Shown piece by piece: positions 53,168 to 62,008 of a DNA stretch of 64,000 bases. Position 1 is the stretch's first letter, and each line of letters opens with the position of its first letter. Below the pieces are notes generated by a model that was not told the origin of the DNA, made no database searches, and worked only from the letters and a program-made list of their open reading frames with translations. The position numbers were made by a program, and so were the translations under genes. Source of the stretch: Mesorhizobium loti (GTDB taxonomy: Bacteria > Pseudomonadota > Alphaproteobacteria > Rhizobiales > Rhizobiaceae); the NCBI RefSeq assembly GCF_003148495.1, contig NZ_QGGH01000013.1, forward strand, positions 85,674 to 149,673, read 5' to 3'.

Positions 53168-55617
53168 GGGGACTTCTCCTTGTTGGTGAGGGCGGGGCTG
53201 GTGAGTGCGGCAACGAGTTCAGCGGCCCAGCCCACGTCGCGGTGGCTGAGCCAGGCTGCGAGGAAGCCGTCTCGGCCATGCTCGGCGACGATGCGGGTGA
53301 TCGCGGCCTGGTCGGTTTTCGCGGATACAGCGCAGAGCGCGAGCGCCACATCGGACATCCCAAGCTCGAACAGCCGGTTGCCGCGACGGGACTGGCAGTA
53401 GTAATCGCGCTTCTGCATCGCCCGTGCGATGATCTCAATCTGCCGGTCGTTGAGGCCGAAGCGGCGATAGATCGCCGTGATCTGCGGCTCGATGGCGCGC
53501 TCGTTCGGCAGGAGAAGCCGGGTCTGGCAGCTCTCGATGATCGCCGGCGCGATCGCCGAGCCGTCGATGTCGCTGAGCGACTGCGTGGCGAAGATGACGC
53601 TGGCGTTCTTCTTGCGCAGCGTCTTCAGCCATTCGCGGAGCTGGCCGGCAAAGCCCTCATCATCCAGCGCAAGCCAGCCTTCGTCGATGATGAGAAGGGT
53701 TGGCGAGCCATCGAGCCGGTCCTCGATGCGATGAAAGAGATAGGACAGGACCGCGGGCGCGGCACCCGTTCCGATCAGCCCTTCGGTTTCGAATGCCTGG
53801 ACCGACGCCGATCCGAGATGCTCGCGCTCGGCATCGAGCAACCGGCCGTAGGGGCCTCCGACGCAATAGGGGCGCAATGCCTGCTTGAGATCATTTGATT
53901 GCAGCAGCACGACCAGACCGGTGATGGTGCGCTCCTCGACGGGCGCGGACGCCAGAGAGCTCAACGCCGTCCAGATATGCTCCTTGACCTCAGGCGTGAT
54001 CGTCACATTCTCGCGCGTCAGGATCGCCACGATCCAGTCGGCGGCCCAGGCGCGCTCGGGGACATCATGAATGCGGGCGAACGGCTGAAGGCTGACGCTG
54101 TCGATCGCCCCATCGCTGAGATCGCCGCCGAGATCGTGCCAGTCGCCGCCCATGGCGAGTGCGGCGGCTCGGATCGAGCCGCCGAAATCGAAGGCGAAAA
54201 CCTTTGACCCCGCATAGCGGCGGAACTGCAGCGCCATCAGTGCCAGAAGCACGGACTTGCCGGCGCCGGTCGGGCCGACGATCAGCGTATGGCCGACGTC
54301 GCCGACATGAAGCGAAAGCCGGAACGGGGTCGAGCCTTCGGTCTTGCCGAAGAGCAGAGGGGGCGCTGCAAAATGCTCGTCCCGCACCTCGCCTGCCCAC
54401 ACCGCGGAAAGCGGGATGATGTGGGCGAGATTGAGCGTTGAGATGGGAGGCTGACGGACGTTGGCGTAGACATGACCCGGCAGGCTGCCGAGCCACGCGT
54501 CGACGGCGTTGATGGTTTCGATCATTGCCGTGAAATCGCGGCCCTGGATCACCTTTTCGACCCGGCGCAGTTTTTCGTCGGCGGTGCGGGGATCGTCGTC
54601 CCAAACCGTCACCGTCGCGGTGACATAGGCCATGCCGGCATAGTCGGCGCCGAGTTCCTGCAGCGCCATGTCGGCATCGGCGGCCTTGTTTGCGGCGTCG
54701 GTGTCCACGAGGACGGAAGCCTCGTTGGTCATCACCTCCTTGAGGATCGCGGCGACCGATTTGCGCTTGGCGAACCATTGACGCCGGATCTTTGTCAGCA
54801 GCCTGGTCGCATCGTTCTTGTCGAGCAGGATCGCGCGGGTCGACCAGCGATACGGGAAGGCCAGCCGGTTCAGGTCGTCGAGCAGACCCGGCGTGGTCGC
54901 GGTCGGGAAACCCGTGACCGTGAGAATGCGCAGATGCGATGCGCCAAGGCGCGGCTCGAGCCCGCCGGTCAGCGGCTGGTCGGCCAGCACGGTATCGAGA
55001 TACATCGGCGTTTCGGGAACGCGGACACGGTGGCGATTGGTCGAGACGCAGCCATGCAGATAGGTCAGCGTCTCGGCGTCATCGAGCCAGCGGCACTCCG
55101 GCATGAAGGCTTCGACAAGGCGCAGGAGGCGGTCGCTGCGGTCAGTGAACCCGGTCAGCACCGCATTGGGGTCCAGGCCCTTCTTCTCGCGCCCTTCGTA
55201 AAGCCAGCTTTCCGCGCGCGCCGTGTCTTCGGCGGGCGCAAGATAGGTGAGCGTCAGGAAGTAGCTGGACTCAAAATGGGCACCAGCCTCCTCGAAGCCA
55301 GCCTTTCGCTCGGCATCGACCAGCGTGGAGGCCGCATCCGGAAAGTGGCTGTCGGGATAGCCGGTCGAGGCATGGCGTTGCGCCTCCACGAACATCGCCC
55401 AGCCGGAGCCGAGACGGCGCAAGGCATTGTTGAGCCGGCCGGCGACGGCGACCAGTTCGGCCGGGACGGCGCTGTCAAGATCGGGGCCGCGAAAGCGCGC
55501 GGTCCGCTGGAAGCTGCCGTCCTTGTTGAGGACCACGCCGACGCGGACCAATGCCGCCCAGGGCAGGAAGTCGGCGAGCCGGCTGCTACGGTTGCGATAT
55601 TCGGCAAGTTTCATCAT
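53164..55617 (-). CDS. trbE: Conjugal transfer ATPase TrbE (VirB4-like)
   Basis: 817 residues. Walker A is IVGPTGAGKSVLLALMALQF, Walker B LLIIDEGWLALDDEGFAGQL, and the QTR/LLP motif TRLLLPNERAIEPQIT lies after it. N-terminal TrbE/VirB4 domain (TARFRGPDLDSAVPAELVAV). Energises pilus assembly and substrate transfer. Complete. Confidence 0.97.
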   Translation of the reverse strand: MMKLAEYRNRSSRLADFLPWAALVRVGVVLNKDGSFQRTARFRGPDLDSAVPAELVAVAGRLNNALRRLGSGWAMFVEAQRHASTGYPDSHFPDAASTLVDAERKAGFEEAGAHFESSYFLTLTYLAPAEDTARAESWLYEGREKKGLDPNAVLTGFTDRSDRLLRLVEAFMPECRWLDDAETLTYLHGCVSTNRHRVRVPETPMYLDTVLADQPLTGGLEPRLGASHLRILTVTGFPTATTPGLLDDLNRLAFPYRWSTRAILLDKNDATRLLTKIRRQWFAKRKSVAAILKEVMTNEASVLVDTDAANKAADADMALQELGADYAGMAYVTATVTVWDDDPRTADEKLRRVEKVIQGRDFTAMIETINAVDAWLGSLPGHVYANVRQPPISTLNLAHIIPLSAVWAGEVRDEHFAAPPLLFGKTEGSTPFRLSLHVGDVGHTLIVGPTGAGKSVLLALMALQFRRYAGSKVFAFDFGGSIRAAALAMGGDWHDLGGDLSDGAIDSVSLQPFARIHDVPERAWAADWIVAILTRENVTITPEVKEHIWTALSSLASAPVEERTITGLVVLLQSNDLKQALRPYCVGGPYGRLLDAEREHLGSASVQAFETEGLIGTGAAPAVLSYLFHRIEDRLDGSPTLLIIDEGWLALDDEGFAGQLREWLKTLRKKNASVIFATQSLSDIDGSAIAPAIIESCQTRLLLPNERAIEPQITAIYRRFGLNDRQIEIIARAMQKRDYYCQSRRGNRLFELGMSDVALALCAVSAKTDQAAITRIVAEHGRDGFLAAWLSHRDVGWAAELVAALTSPALTNKEKSP

Positions 55618-55631
55618 CGGCGCGACCTCGC

Positions 55632-55928
55632 TCAGACAGTGAGATGTGCCGGGATGCGCAGATGCCGACGAACGACGTCGACGAAGAGCGGATCACGCTT
55701 AGCGGCCCAGACGGCGGCAACATGGCCGATCGCCCAGATTGCGATGCCGACGAGCCACAGGCGCAGCCCCAGTCCCACCGCGCCGGCGAGCGTCCCGTTC
55801 ATGATGGCAATGGCGCGCGGGGCGCCGCCGAGCAGGATCGGCTCGGTCAGTGCGCGGTGCACGAGGACCGTGTAACCCGGCACTGCGTAGTCGGGCATTG
55901 CGCCGCTCTGTTCGACACCACCCACCAT
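55632..55928 (-). CDS. trbD: Conjugal transfer protein TrbD (VirB3-like)
   Basis: 98 residues from the ATG at 55926-55928, overlapping the trbC stop. TrbD pattern PGYTVLVHRALTEPILLGGA followed by two membrane helices (GTLAGAVGLGLRLWLVGIAI, WAIGHVAAVWAAKRDPLFVD). A long frame continues upstream but is antisense and in trbC. Inner-membrane partner of TrbE. Confidence 0.93.
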   Translation of the reverse strand: MVGGVEQSGAMPDYAVPGYTVLVHRALTEPILLGGAPRAIAIMNGTLAGAVGLGLRLWLVGIAIWAIGHVAAVWAAKRDPLFVDVVRRHLRIPAHLTV

Positions 55929-56260
55929 CAGACCAGCGCTCCGCCGCCAAACGAGAAGAACGACAGGAAGAAACTCGATGCCGCGAAAGCGATGGACAGG
56001 CCGAACACGATCTGGATGAGCCGACGGAAGCCGCCCGACGTGTCGCCGAAGGCGAGCGTCAGACCCGTAACGATGATGATGATGACCGCCATGATCTTGG
56101 CGACCGGGCCTTCGATCGACTGGAGGATCTGTTGCAGCGGCTGTTCCCACGGCATCGACGAGCCTGAGGCATGAGCGGGCGCGGCCATCACCAGGATGAG
56201 CGTGGGAGCGGAGACAGTGATGGCGAGACGATGGCGCGCGAGGCGCAGGCATTGGATCAC
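55928..56260 (-). CDS. trbC: Conjugal transfer pilin TrbC (VirB2-like)
   Basis: 110 residues from the GTG at 56258-56260, which overlaps the trbB stop (GTGA) and has AAGGAG upstream. A signal segment (APTLILVMAAPAHASG) is followed by the pilin core with two helices (AKIMAVIIIIVTGLTLAFGD, LIQIVFGLSIAFAASSFFLS). The precursor of the conjugative pilus, expected to be processed. Confidence 0.93.
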   Translation of the reverse strand: MIQCLRLARHRLAITVSAPTLILVMAAPAHASGSSMPWEQPLQQILQSIEGPVAKIMAVIIIIVTGLTLAFGDTSGGFRRLIQIVFGLSIAFAASSFFLSFFSFGGGALV

Positions 56261-57273
56261 GGATTTTCTCCTTCGGGGTTTTGGATGAGCAAGGTCGGGC
56301 GGTCGTCCTCCTCGCGGAGGGCGGGCGCAACGCGATAATCGCCGTCCGGGCGAAGGCCCTCGACACGGGCGAGTTCGGACAGCCGTCGGGCGGAGCCACG
56401 GCCGGAAAGGACGGCAACCAAATCGATCGTCTCGGCGATCAGCGCTCGCGGCACCGTGACGACAGCTTCCTGGATGAGCTGTTCCATCCGTCGCAGCGCG
56501 CCAATGGCGCTGCCGGCGTGAATCGTACCGAGACCGCCAGGGTGGCCGGTGCCCCACGCCTTGAGCAGTTCGAGCGCCTCGGCTCCGCGCACTTCGCCGA
56601 CCGGAATGCGGTCGGGGCGCAGGCGCAGCGATGAACGAACGAGATCGGAGAGCGACGCGACGCCGTCTTTCGTGCGCATCGCAACGAGATTGCGCGCGGC
56701 GCATTGCAGCTCGCGCGTATCCTCTATGATGACGACGCGATCGGCGGTTTTGGCCACTTCGGCCAACAGCGCGTTGATCAGCGTGGTCTTGCCCGTGGAT
56801 GTGCCGCCAGCGACAAGAATGTTGGCGCGGGTGGCAACGCCCTGGCGCAGCGCGTCGGCCTGGCGCGCCGACATGATCCCGGCCGTGACATAGTCTTCAA
56901 GGGTGAAAACAGCGACGGCGGGCTTGCGGATCGCGAAGGCGGGCGCTGCGACGACGGGAGGAAGAAGTCCCTCGAACCGCTCCCCCGTTTCGGGCAGCTC
57001 GGCCGAGACGCGTGGCGCGCTGGCATGGACTTCGGCACCGACATGATGGGCGACGAGGCGAACGATACGCTCGCCGTCCGCCGCCGACAGGCGCTCTCCT
57101 GTGTCGGACAACCCCTCGGACAACCGGTCGATCCACAAACGCCCATCGGGATTGAGCATCACTTCGACGATGCCCGCGTCGTCGAGATAGCTTGCGATCG
57201 CAGGGCCGAGCGCTGTGCGCAACATGCGTGCGCCGCGCTCGAGGCCTTCTGAATTGTGATGCGAAGCTGCCAT
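56257..57273 (-). CDS. trbB: Conjugal transfer ATPase TrbB (VirB11-like)
   Basis: 338 residues. Walker A is LVAGGTSTGKTTLINALLAE, Asp box VVIIEDTRELQC, Walker B RPDRIPVGEVRGAEALELLK and His box GHPGGLGTIHAGS. Hexameric VirB11-type ATPase. First gene of the minus-strand trb operon (trbBCDEJKLFGI, DUF2274). About 390 nt upstream lies the divergent hipBA module. Confidence 0.96.
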   Translation of the reverse strand: MAASHHNSEGLERGARMLRTALGPAIASYLDDAGIVEVMLNPDGRLWIDRLSEGLSDTGERLSAADGERIVRLVAHHVGAEVHASAPRVSAELPETGERFEGLLPPVVAAPAFAIRKPAVAVFTLEDYVTAGIMSARQADALRQGVATRANILVAGGTSTGKTTLINALLAEVAKTADRVVIIEDTRELQCAARNLVAMRTKDGVASLSDLVRSSLRLRPDRIPVGEVRGAEALELLKAWGTGHPGGLGTIHAGSAIGALRRMEQLIQEAVVTVPRALIAETIDLVAVLSGRGSARRLSELARVEGLRPDGDYRVAPALREEDDRPTLLIQNPEGENP

Positions 57274-57567
57274 CCTGTCCCCATTTCGATCCGGGGGAAC
57301 AAGGAAGGCCCCAGGACGGGGATGATTAAGAGAGCCGCATCTCGAGTGGATTCAACAGCTTTGTCGAGGCGTCGTAGGGTAGCGTGCAAATACAGGCGGT
57401 CGGCGGTTCGGACCGGCGGCCCGGATTGCGGATTTCGCGCCAGACTTTGGTCCGGAGGAGCCGCGGCACCGACTCAACGTCGTTGCCGCGCTGGCTATGC
57501 CACCCTCCTGCCTGGCTCGACAGGTTGAGGAGGTCTGATCTACGATAACAGATCGCCGCAGGGCCGC

Positions 57568-57585
57568 GATATGTTTTTACATATC
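57568..57585. promoter_or_regulatory. HipB operator-like palindrome 1
   Basis: GATATG-N6-CATATC, an 18-bp perfect interrupted palindrome, 77 nt upstream of hipB. Same consensus as the two copies below. Confidence 0.6.
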
Positions 57586-57611
57586 AGTGTTTGCAAAATC
57601 TTCCGTTAAAT

Positions 57612-57629
57612 GATATATTTACGCATATC
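57612..57629. promoter_or_regulatory. HipB operator-like palindrome 2
   Basis: GATATA-N6-CATATC, the same 18-bp palindrome with one half-site mismatch, centred 44 nt after palindrome 1. Confidence 0.6.
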
Positions 57630-57642
57630 AAATTTGGAAAAC

Positions 57643-57660
57643 GATATGTAGAGGCATATC
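57643..57660. promoter_or_regulatory. HipB operator-like palindrome 3
   Basis: GATATG-N6-CATATC, 31 nt after palindrome 2 and directly before the hipB start (ATG at 57662). Its spacer holds the AGAGG ribosome-binding sequence, so binding here could also block translation. Confidence 0.6.
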
Positions 57661-57661
57661 A

Positions 57662-58246
57662 ATGCTCTATTCTACGGACGAAATTCTCCAGACGCTCCGC
57701 AATGCCCGCGAGCAGAGCGGGCTGAGCCAGCGCGACCTCAGCGCTCGCATTGGCGTTCCCCAAAGCCATATTTCGAAGATTGAAAATGGCGGGACCGACC
57801 TCAGGCTTTCGAGCCTGGTTGAGCTCGCACGAGCGCTCGACTACGAACTGGTTTTGGTGCCGCGCAAGGCCCTGGCCGCGGTCGAAGCCGTCGTCAGCAA
57901 CGCTTACGCAACGCTCAGCGGCGAAGACCGCCAGCGCGCCGTGGTGTTCAATCGCGCCCAGGCTGCCCTTGCAAGGCTGCACCGCGACCATCCCGACCCT
58001 GGCGAATTCAAGCGTCTCGATCAGACGCTGCGCGAGCTTGCGAACTTTCGGTTGGGCAAAACCGATCTCGACACGCTGCGTGCCATCGCCGAAAAGCTGA
58101 TGAAGCTGCCGGCCGGCGCTGGCGCGGCTGCGGCCATCGAGCGCGCCTCCAAGCAGCTTGGAGCACTGCGCAACAGGATCGCCCACGCGCTCCCCGAAAT
58201 GCCCCGCCCCGCATACCAACTCGACGATGAGAACGAGGATGCCTGA
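57662..58246 (+). CDS. HipB-like antitoxin / XRE regulator
   Basis: 194 residues. N-terminal XRE HTH (REQSGLSQRDLSARIGVPQS, HISKIENGGTDLRLSSLVEL) followed by a long helical C-terminus (about 75-194), much longer than E. coli HipB (88). It would repress its own promoter through the three palindromes and neutralise HipA, whose start overlaps its stop by 8 nt. Gene pair coupled in translation. Part of a toxin-antitoxin module inserted in the conjugation cluster. Confidence 0.85.
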   Translation: MLYSTDEILQTLRNAREQSGLSQRDLSARIGVPQSHISKIENGGTDLRLSSLVELARALDYELVLVPRKALAAVEAVVSNAYATLSGEDRQRAVVFNRAQAALARLHRDHPDPGEFKRLDQTLRELANFRLGKTDLDTLRAIAEKLMKLPAGAGAAAAIERASKQLGALRNRIAHALPEMPRPAYQLDDENEDA

Positions 58247-59471
58247 CGTTTCCGTCCTCGATGTCCGCCTCTATGGCGAGAAGATCGCAACGCTCACGCT
58301 CATTCCGGGCGATCGTACTCTGTTTGCCTTCGACAAGGCCTACATCGACAATCCCGAGCGGGCCACGCTCAGCCTGTCGTTCGAGGACCAGTACGGGCAG
58401 CTCCTGACCGAATTCCGTCCGTTCAATGTCAGGGTTCCTCCGTTCTTTGCGAACCTCCTGCCGGAAGGGCCGCTGCGGGCCTACCTTGCCGAGCGCGCGG
58501 GCGTGAGCGAAAAGCGCGAATTCTTCCTGCTCTGGGTTCTCGGCCGCGACCTTCCCGGTGCGCTCACCATCGTGCCGGCGGACGCAGAAGCCTGGCCAGA
58601 TCTGAGGGAGGAGGGCGACGCGGGAGCACGCCGCGCGCGCCGGAGCAATGCCCTGCGATTTTCACTCGCGGGCGTGCAGTTGAAGTTCTCGGCGGTGAAG
58701 AACACCGGAAAGGGCGGCGGGCTTACGATCCCAGCTGACGGCGTCGGCGGATCGTGGATCGTCAAACTGCCCTCACAGCTCTACGACGGCGTCCCCGAAA
58801 ACGAATTCTCGATGATGAGTCTTGCGGCCAGGCTCGGCATGGACGTGCCAGAGGTGCAACTCCTCGACGTCGATGCGATCGACGGCCTTCCCGAAGGAAT
58901 GCGCAGTATGAAGGGCCAGGCACTGGCCATCCGGCGCTTCGACCGCAGCGGCGACGGTCCGGTGCATGTCGAGGATTTCGCCCAGGTGTTCGGCGTGTGG
59001 CCGGACGACAAATACAAGCGCGCAAGCGCACGCAACATTGCGACCGTGCTTGGCGTTGAGGCCGGAGACGGTGGTGCCTGCGAGTTCATCCGCCGGCTCG
59101 TCTTCAACACGCTGATCGGCAATGCCGACATGCACCTCAAGAACTGGTCGGTGATCTATCCCGATCGGCGCTCAGCGGCGCTCGCTCCAGCCTATGATTT
59201 CCTATCGACAATTCCCTACATGCAGGACGAGTTCGCCGCCATCAAATATGCCCGCACCAAGCGCATGCGCGAGCTCTCGTTCGACGAGCTCCGTTACCTC
59301 GCGGCGAAGGCGCATCTGCCCGAGAAGCCGGTCGTCGATACGGCGCGCGAAACCGTCACCCGCTTCCGCGACGAATGGCCCGAGGCGAAGAAGACGCTTC
59401 CCATCGCGCGCTCCGTCGCCGACACGATAGACGCTCACCTGCAAAACCTTGCCCTGATCGCCGAGGCCTGA
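58239..59471 (+). CDS. HipA-family serine/threonine kinase toxin
   Basis: 410 residues from the ATG at 58239. N-terminal Couple_hipA domain (VLDVRLYGEKIATLTLIPGD), ATP-handling loop RFSLAGVQLKFSAVK, catalytic Asp motif FNTLIGNADMHLKNWSVIYP and metal motif LAPAYDFLSTIPY. The HipA signature (SLAGVQxKF, NxDxHxKNWS, PxYDxLS) is intact, so kinase activity is expected. E. coli HipA phosphorylates GltX; the target here is unknown. Stabilises the host element or triggers dormancy. Confidence 0.9.
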   Translation: MPDVSVLDVRLYGEKIATLTLIPGDRTLFAFDKAYIDNPERATLSLSFEDQYGQLLTEFRPFNVRVPPFFANLLPEGPLRAYLAERAGVSEKREFFLLWVLGRDLPGALTIVPADAEAWPDLREEGDAGARRARRSNALRFSLAGVQLKFSAVKNTGKGGGLTIPADGVGGSWIVKLPSQLYDGVPENEFSMMSLAARLGMDVPEVQLLDVDAIDGLPEGMRSMKGQALAIRRFDRSGDGPVHVEDFAQVFGVWPDDKYKRASARNIATVLGVEAGDGGACEFIRRLVFNTLIGNADMHLKNWSVIYPDRRSAALAPAYDFLSTIPYMQDEFAAIKYARTKRMRELSFDELRYLAAKAHLPEKPVVDTARETVTRFRDEWPEAKKTLPIARSVADTIDAHLQNLALIAEA

Positions 59472-59530
59472 GCACTGGCCGTGTCGCCGGCGATCCGCCG
59501 ATCCGCGCCGCCGGTGATCCGACCGTCCGG

Positions 59531-59986
59531 CTATCGCCCGGGCTCGCCGGTCTTGAGTGTGTCGAAACCGGCGTCGATGTCCTCACTGATTTCTTGCCGG
59601 AGCTTCGGTCCTTTCGCCAGGCGCCGGCCGAGCGCTGTGACGAAGGCATCATAGCGCTCGCCAGCCTTGGCGTGAGCAGCCTGCGCCGCGGACTCGGGCA
59701 AAGCCGGGGTTGTCGCCAGCCAGAAGCGGACGAAAACGGCGAGCGTCTCAACGGCAATTGCCAGATCGCGCTCCTGGCGCGTCATACGGCGATCGAGCTG
59801 GTCGAGCCGCTTGGTGATCGCTGCCTCCTGTCGCTCGGCGGCATCGGGCGAGAGAAACGATTCGATGGCCGCCTCCGCGACCAGCGAGCGAGAAAAATCA
59901 CGGCGCGCCGCATATTCGGCCAGTCTGCTCATGACCTTCGGATCGAGATAGACGGACAGGCGCTGCTTGCGGGGTGGCTTAGTCAT
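59531..59986 (-). CDS. Ribbon-helix-helix (CopG-type) protein, conjugation operon
   Basis: 151 residues from the ATG at 59984-59986. N-terminal RHH fold (QRLSVYLDPKVMSRLAEYAA, RDFSRSLVAEAAIESFL), then a coiled-coil (RQEAAITKRLDQLDRRMTRQ) and an Ala-rich tail. CopG-like proteins beside traG occur in rhizobial trb clusters and probably bind oriT or regulate transfer genes. Directly after traG, 7 nt gap. Confidence 0.8.
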   Translation of the reverse strand: MTKPPRKQRLSVYLDPKVMSRLAEYAARRDFSRSLVAEAAIESFLSPDAAERQEAAITKRLDQLDRRMTRQERDLAIAVETLAVFVRFWLATTPALPESAAQAAHAKAGERYDAFVTALGRRLAKGPKLRQEISEDIDAGFDTLKTGEPGR

Positions 59987-59993
59987 GGGACCC

Positions 59994-61982
59994 TCACATA
60001 TCCACGCCGTCGCCAGGGTCGAGCGACGCCTGCCGTGCAATGCCCTGCATGAGGCGCGTCAGTCCACGGTTGCGGGCAACTTCGTCCTCGATGTCGTCGC
60101 GGTGATCGATCTCGAATTCGTTTTCGATCGCAGGCTCCACGACCGGCTCGACCCGACTGAGCTCAGGTTGGTGACGACGCTCGGATTCGGTTGGATCCTC
60201 ATCGACGGCCGACGGCGCCACCGAACCCTCCGCAATCCGGGCACGGGAAGCCAGAGGCAGTTTTGTCCAGTCATCGGGTCTCCCCTCTACCGCTGACGCC
60301 GCCGCAAGCATCGGCGGCGGTAGAATACGCTCCGCGAAACGGGCATCCTCATGATAGCGCGCCTTTTTGGCGCGGATCGGCGGCGCGCCCGAGACCATGA
60401 CAATCTCGTCGGTGGACGGTAGTTGCATCACTTCGCCAGGCGTGAGCAGCGGGCGAGCCGTCTCCGAACGCGAGACCATGAGATGACCAAGCCAGGGCGA
60501 AAGCCGATGGCCGGCATAGTTCCTCATGGCCCGCATCTCCGTTGCTGTTCCGAGCGCATCGGACACCCGCCTGGCGGTGCGCTCGTCGTTGGTGGCAAAG
60601 CTTACCCGGACGTGGCAATTGTCGAGGATTGAGTTGTTGGCGCCGTACGCCCTCTCGATCTGATTGAGGGATTGAGCGATCAGGAAGCTTTTCAGCCCGT
60701 AGCCGGCCATGAAGGCAAGCGCAGACTCGAAGAAGTCGAGGCGGCCAAGCGCCGGGAACTCGTCGAGCATGAGGAGCAGCCGGTGCCCTTTCGCCCTCAC
60801 CTGCAGATCCTCAGTCAAGCGGCGACCGATCTGATTGAGGATCAGGCGAATGAGCGGCTTGGTCCGGTTGATGTCGGACGGCGGCACAACGAGGTAGAGC
60901 GTCGTCGGGCGCTTGTCGTCGACAAGATCCGTGATGCGCCAGTCGCAGCGGCGCGTGACCTCGGCCACGACAGGATCACGATAGAGGCCGAGGAACGACA
61001 TGGCGGTGGAGAGGACGCCGGAGCGCTCGTTGTCGGATTTGTTCAACAGCTCCCGCGCTGCACTGGCGATAACCGGGTGCGGACCCGCCTCACCCAGATG
61101 CGCCGTCTTCATCATCGCCGACAGCGTCGATTCGATCGGATGCTTTGGATCGGAGAGGAAGCCGGCGACGCCGGCAAGCGTCTTGTCCGGCTCGGCGTAG
61201 AGGACATGCAGGATCACTCCGACCAAGAGAGCATGGCTGGTTTTCTCCCAATGGTTTCGCCGCTCGAGCGACCCTTCGGGATCGACGAGGATGTCAGCGA
61301 TGTTCTGGACGTCGCGGACTTCCCATTCGCCACGGCGCACCTCGAGCAGCGGATTGTAGGAAGAGGATTTCGGATTGGTGGGATCGAACAGCAGGACCCG
61401 GCCATGCCTGGCGCGAAAGCCCGCCGTGAGTTGCCAGTTTTCGCCCTTGATGTCGTGGACGACGGCTGAGCTCGGCCAGGTCAGCAGCGACGGGACGACA
61501 AGGCCGACGCCCTTGCCCGAACGTGTGGGCGCAAAGCACAGAACGTGCTCCGGTCCGTCGTGGCGCAGATAGGCGCCGTCATATCGCCCAAGCACCACTC
61601 CATCGGAGCCGAGAAGGCCGGTTGCCTTGACCTCCTGGTTGTCGGCCCAGCGCGCCGAGCCATAGGTCTCGACCTTCTTGGCCTCGCGAGCCCGCCAGAC
61701 TGACATGCCGATGGCGACGGCGATGCAGGCGAAACCGCCGGAAGCCGCGATAAAGGCTCCCTCCACGAAGATCGACGGCGCGTAGGCATCGAAGCCATAC
61801 CACCACCAGAAGAAGGACGGCGGAAGGTAAAACGGGAAGCCGAGGACTCGAAACCACGGCCTGCCGAGCACGGGCTGGAACGCCAGGCGCCAGGCCACCC
61901 ACTCCGTCGCACCCCAGGTCGTGAAAAGCACAATCGCGAAGACCGCGAGTATCTGGCCCCAGAGAATTTTGGTGGCGGACAT
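59994..61982 (-). CDS. traG: Type IV coupling protein TraG (VirD4-like)
   Basis: 662 residues. Two N-terminal membrane helices (ILAVFAIVLFTTWGATEWVA, FACIAVAIGMSVW). Walker A-type CFAPTRSGKGVGLVVPSLLT, Walker B LLLMLDEFPALGRLDFFESA and VLSTAMSFLGLYRDPVVAEV. Motors relaxase-bound DNA into the channel. Upstream of the RHH gene and downstream of the relaxase gene on the same strand. Confidence 0.96.
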   Translation of the reverse strand: MSATKILWGQILAVFAIVLFTTWGATEWVAWRLAFQPVLGRPWFRVLGFPFYLPPSFFWWWYGFDAYAPSIFVEGAFIAASGGFACIAVAIGMSVWRAREAKKVETYGSARWADNQEVKATGLLGSDGVVLGRYDGAYLRHDGPEHVLCFAPTRSGKGVGLVVPSLLTWPSSAVVHDIKGENWQLTAGFRARHGRVLLFDPTNPKSSSYNPLLEVRRGEWEVRDVQNIADILVDPEGSLERRNHWEKTSHALLVGVILHVLYAEPDKTLAGVAGFLSDPKHPIESTLSAMMKTAHLGEAGPHPVIASAARELLNKSDNERSGVLSTAMSFLGLYRDPVVAEVTRRCDWRITDLVDDKRPTTLYLVVPPSDINRTKPLIRLILNQIGRRLTEDLQVRAKGHRLLLMLDEFPALGRLDFFESALAFMAGYGLKSFLIAQSLNQIERAYGANNSILDNCHVRVSFATNDERTARRVSDALGTATEMRAMRNYAGHRLSPWLGHLMVSRSETARPLLTPGEVMQLPSTDEIVMVSGAPPIRAKKARYHEDARFAERILPPPMLAAASAVEGRPDDWTKLPLASRARIAEGSVAPSAVDEDPTESERRHQPELSRVEPVVEPAIENEFEIDHRDDIEDEVARNRGLTRLMQGIARQASLDPGDGVDM

Positions 61983-62008
61983 AAAGTCGTCCTTTCTTCA
62001 CAAGGAGG

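Larger units (their letters stand above)
57274..57661. other. Divergent regulatory region between trbB and hipB
   Basis: Non-coding, turning AT-rich in its last 120 nt. Contains three operator-like palindromes (next entries). Presumably holds the trb promoter (minus) and the hipBA promoter (plus). Confidence 0.5.

Noticed and set aside
54472..55875. 467-codon plus-strand frame opposite trbE
   Set aside because: Antisense to trbE, no domain, typical third-position GC shadow.
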